Below the pieces are notes generated by a model. It was not told the DNA's origin and made no database searches. It saw nothing but the letters and a program-made list of their open reading frames with translations. 7,520 nucleotides of DNA, taken from contig DIWN01000047.1 in the NCBI GenBank assembly GCA_002423495.1, forward strand, positions 1 to 7,520, read 5' to 3'. The DNA is from Anaerolineaceae bacterium UBA6105. GTDB lineage: Bacteria > Chloroflexota > Anaerolineae > Anaerolineales > Anaerolineaceae. Shown piece by piece: positions 7,336-7,520 of this stretch; position 1 is the first letter of the stretch, and each line of letters starts with the position of its first letter. Made by a program: the position numbers and the translations under genes.

Positions 7336-7520
7336 ACTGATCTCCTCAGGTTATTCAAAATCCAGTTCATCTTTCTACTTTTACTTGTCTCCACAAAGGT
7401 AGCAAACTCCTCCTGATCACTTTTCAGGAAATCCTCCAGGTTAAGACGTAAATCAGCCACCAAATCATAACTTGCCAAGTTCTCATATCCCTTCAATGGG
7501 CGTAAATAGAGAAAATCAAA
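7323..7520 (-). CDS. 3' end of the gene upstream of the toxin, probable AbiEi-type antitoxin
   Basis: An open frame enters from the right edge and runs 65 codons to a TAA at 7325-7323. Visible residues include FDFLYLRPLKGYENLASYDL near the edge, then an acidic, leucine-rich helical stretch (DLRLNLEDFLKSDQEEF), and the C-terminus NWILNNLRRSVWQH. I do not recognise the family from this tail. Its place immediately before an AbiEii toxin, with a 13-base overlap, is that of the cognate antitoxin (AbiEi), which in known systems is a winged-helix regulator that represses its own operon. That role is inferred from position alone. The DNA-binding N-terminus and promoter would lie outside the window. 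Confidence 0.6.
   Translation of the reverse strand, partial: FDFLYLRPLKGYENLASYDLVADLRLNLEDFLKSDQEEFATFVETSKSRKMNWILNNLRRSVWQH
7342..7347 (-). promoter_or_regulatory. Toxin-gene ribosome binding site inside the upstream gene
   Basis: GAGGAG on the minus strand, six bases before the ATG at 7335. It lies within the last codons of the upstream gene, so toxin translation is probably coupled to translation of the presumed antitoxin. It supports the ATG at 7335 over the later in-frame ATGs at codons 7 and 8. Confidence 0.65.

Overview
All recognisable genes in this window lie on the minus strand and are transcribed right to left. In transcription order they are: the 3' end of an unrecognised gene that is probably an antitoxin (7520-7323); an AbiEii-type nucleotidyltransferase toxin (7335-6499); an AddB/RexB-like nuclease subunit (6449-3408); an AddA/RexA-like helicase-nuclease subunit (3396-94); and the first 23 codons of another gene that runs off the left edge (71-1). 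The genes are packed tightly. The toxin start overlaps the upstream gene by 13 bases. The gaps are 49 bases before addB, 11 bases between addB and addA, and 22 bases before the last gene. Every start has a recognisable purine-rich ribosome binding site.

The core of the window is a two-gene AddAB-type recombination and repair nuclease. AddA carries a full set of superfamily 1A helicase motifs plus a C-terminal PD-(D/E)XK nuclease. AddB has a Walker A motif, a degenerate helicase-like body, and a C-terminal PD-(D/E)XK nuclease flanked by four cysteines placed as in the AddB iron-sulfur cluster. Together they would resect double-strand DNA ends for RecA-dependent repair and degrade foreign linear DNA. 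Both nuclease sites look intact. The SD of addA overlaps the stop codon of addB, which suggests coupled, balanced synthesis of the two subunits.

Upstream lies a probable type IV toxin-antitoxin (AbiE-like) module. Its toxin gene is clearly poorer in G+C than addBA: about 42-43% in two lines I counted by hand, against 58% and 65% in two addA/addB lines. This suggests an accessory module inserted beside a housekeeping repair operon. No terminator is visible between the two, so toxin-operon transcripts may read into addB.

The organism cannot be fixed from this window. It is a bacterium of moderate G+C with AddAB rather than RecBCD or AdnAB. The compact subunits (about 1100 and 1013 residues) and the style of the sequences remind me of Chloroflexota (Anaerolineae), but that is a weak impression. 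There is no gene-free stretch above 300 bases, and I saw no tRNA, rRNA, CRISPR array, insertion sequence or long repeat. Nothing here is clearly an undescribed system. The most interesting points are the toxin-antitoxin/addBA neighbourhood, the unusual cysteine spacing in AddB, and the TTG start of addB with an overlapping five-codon ORF.
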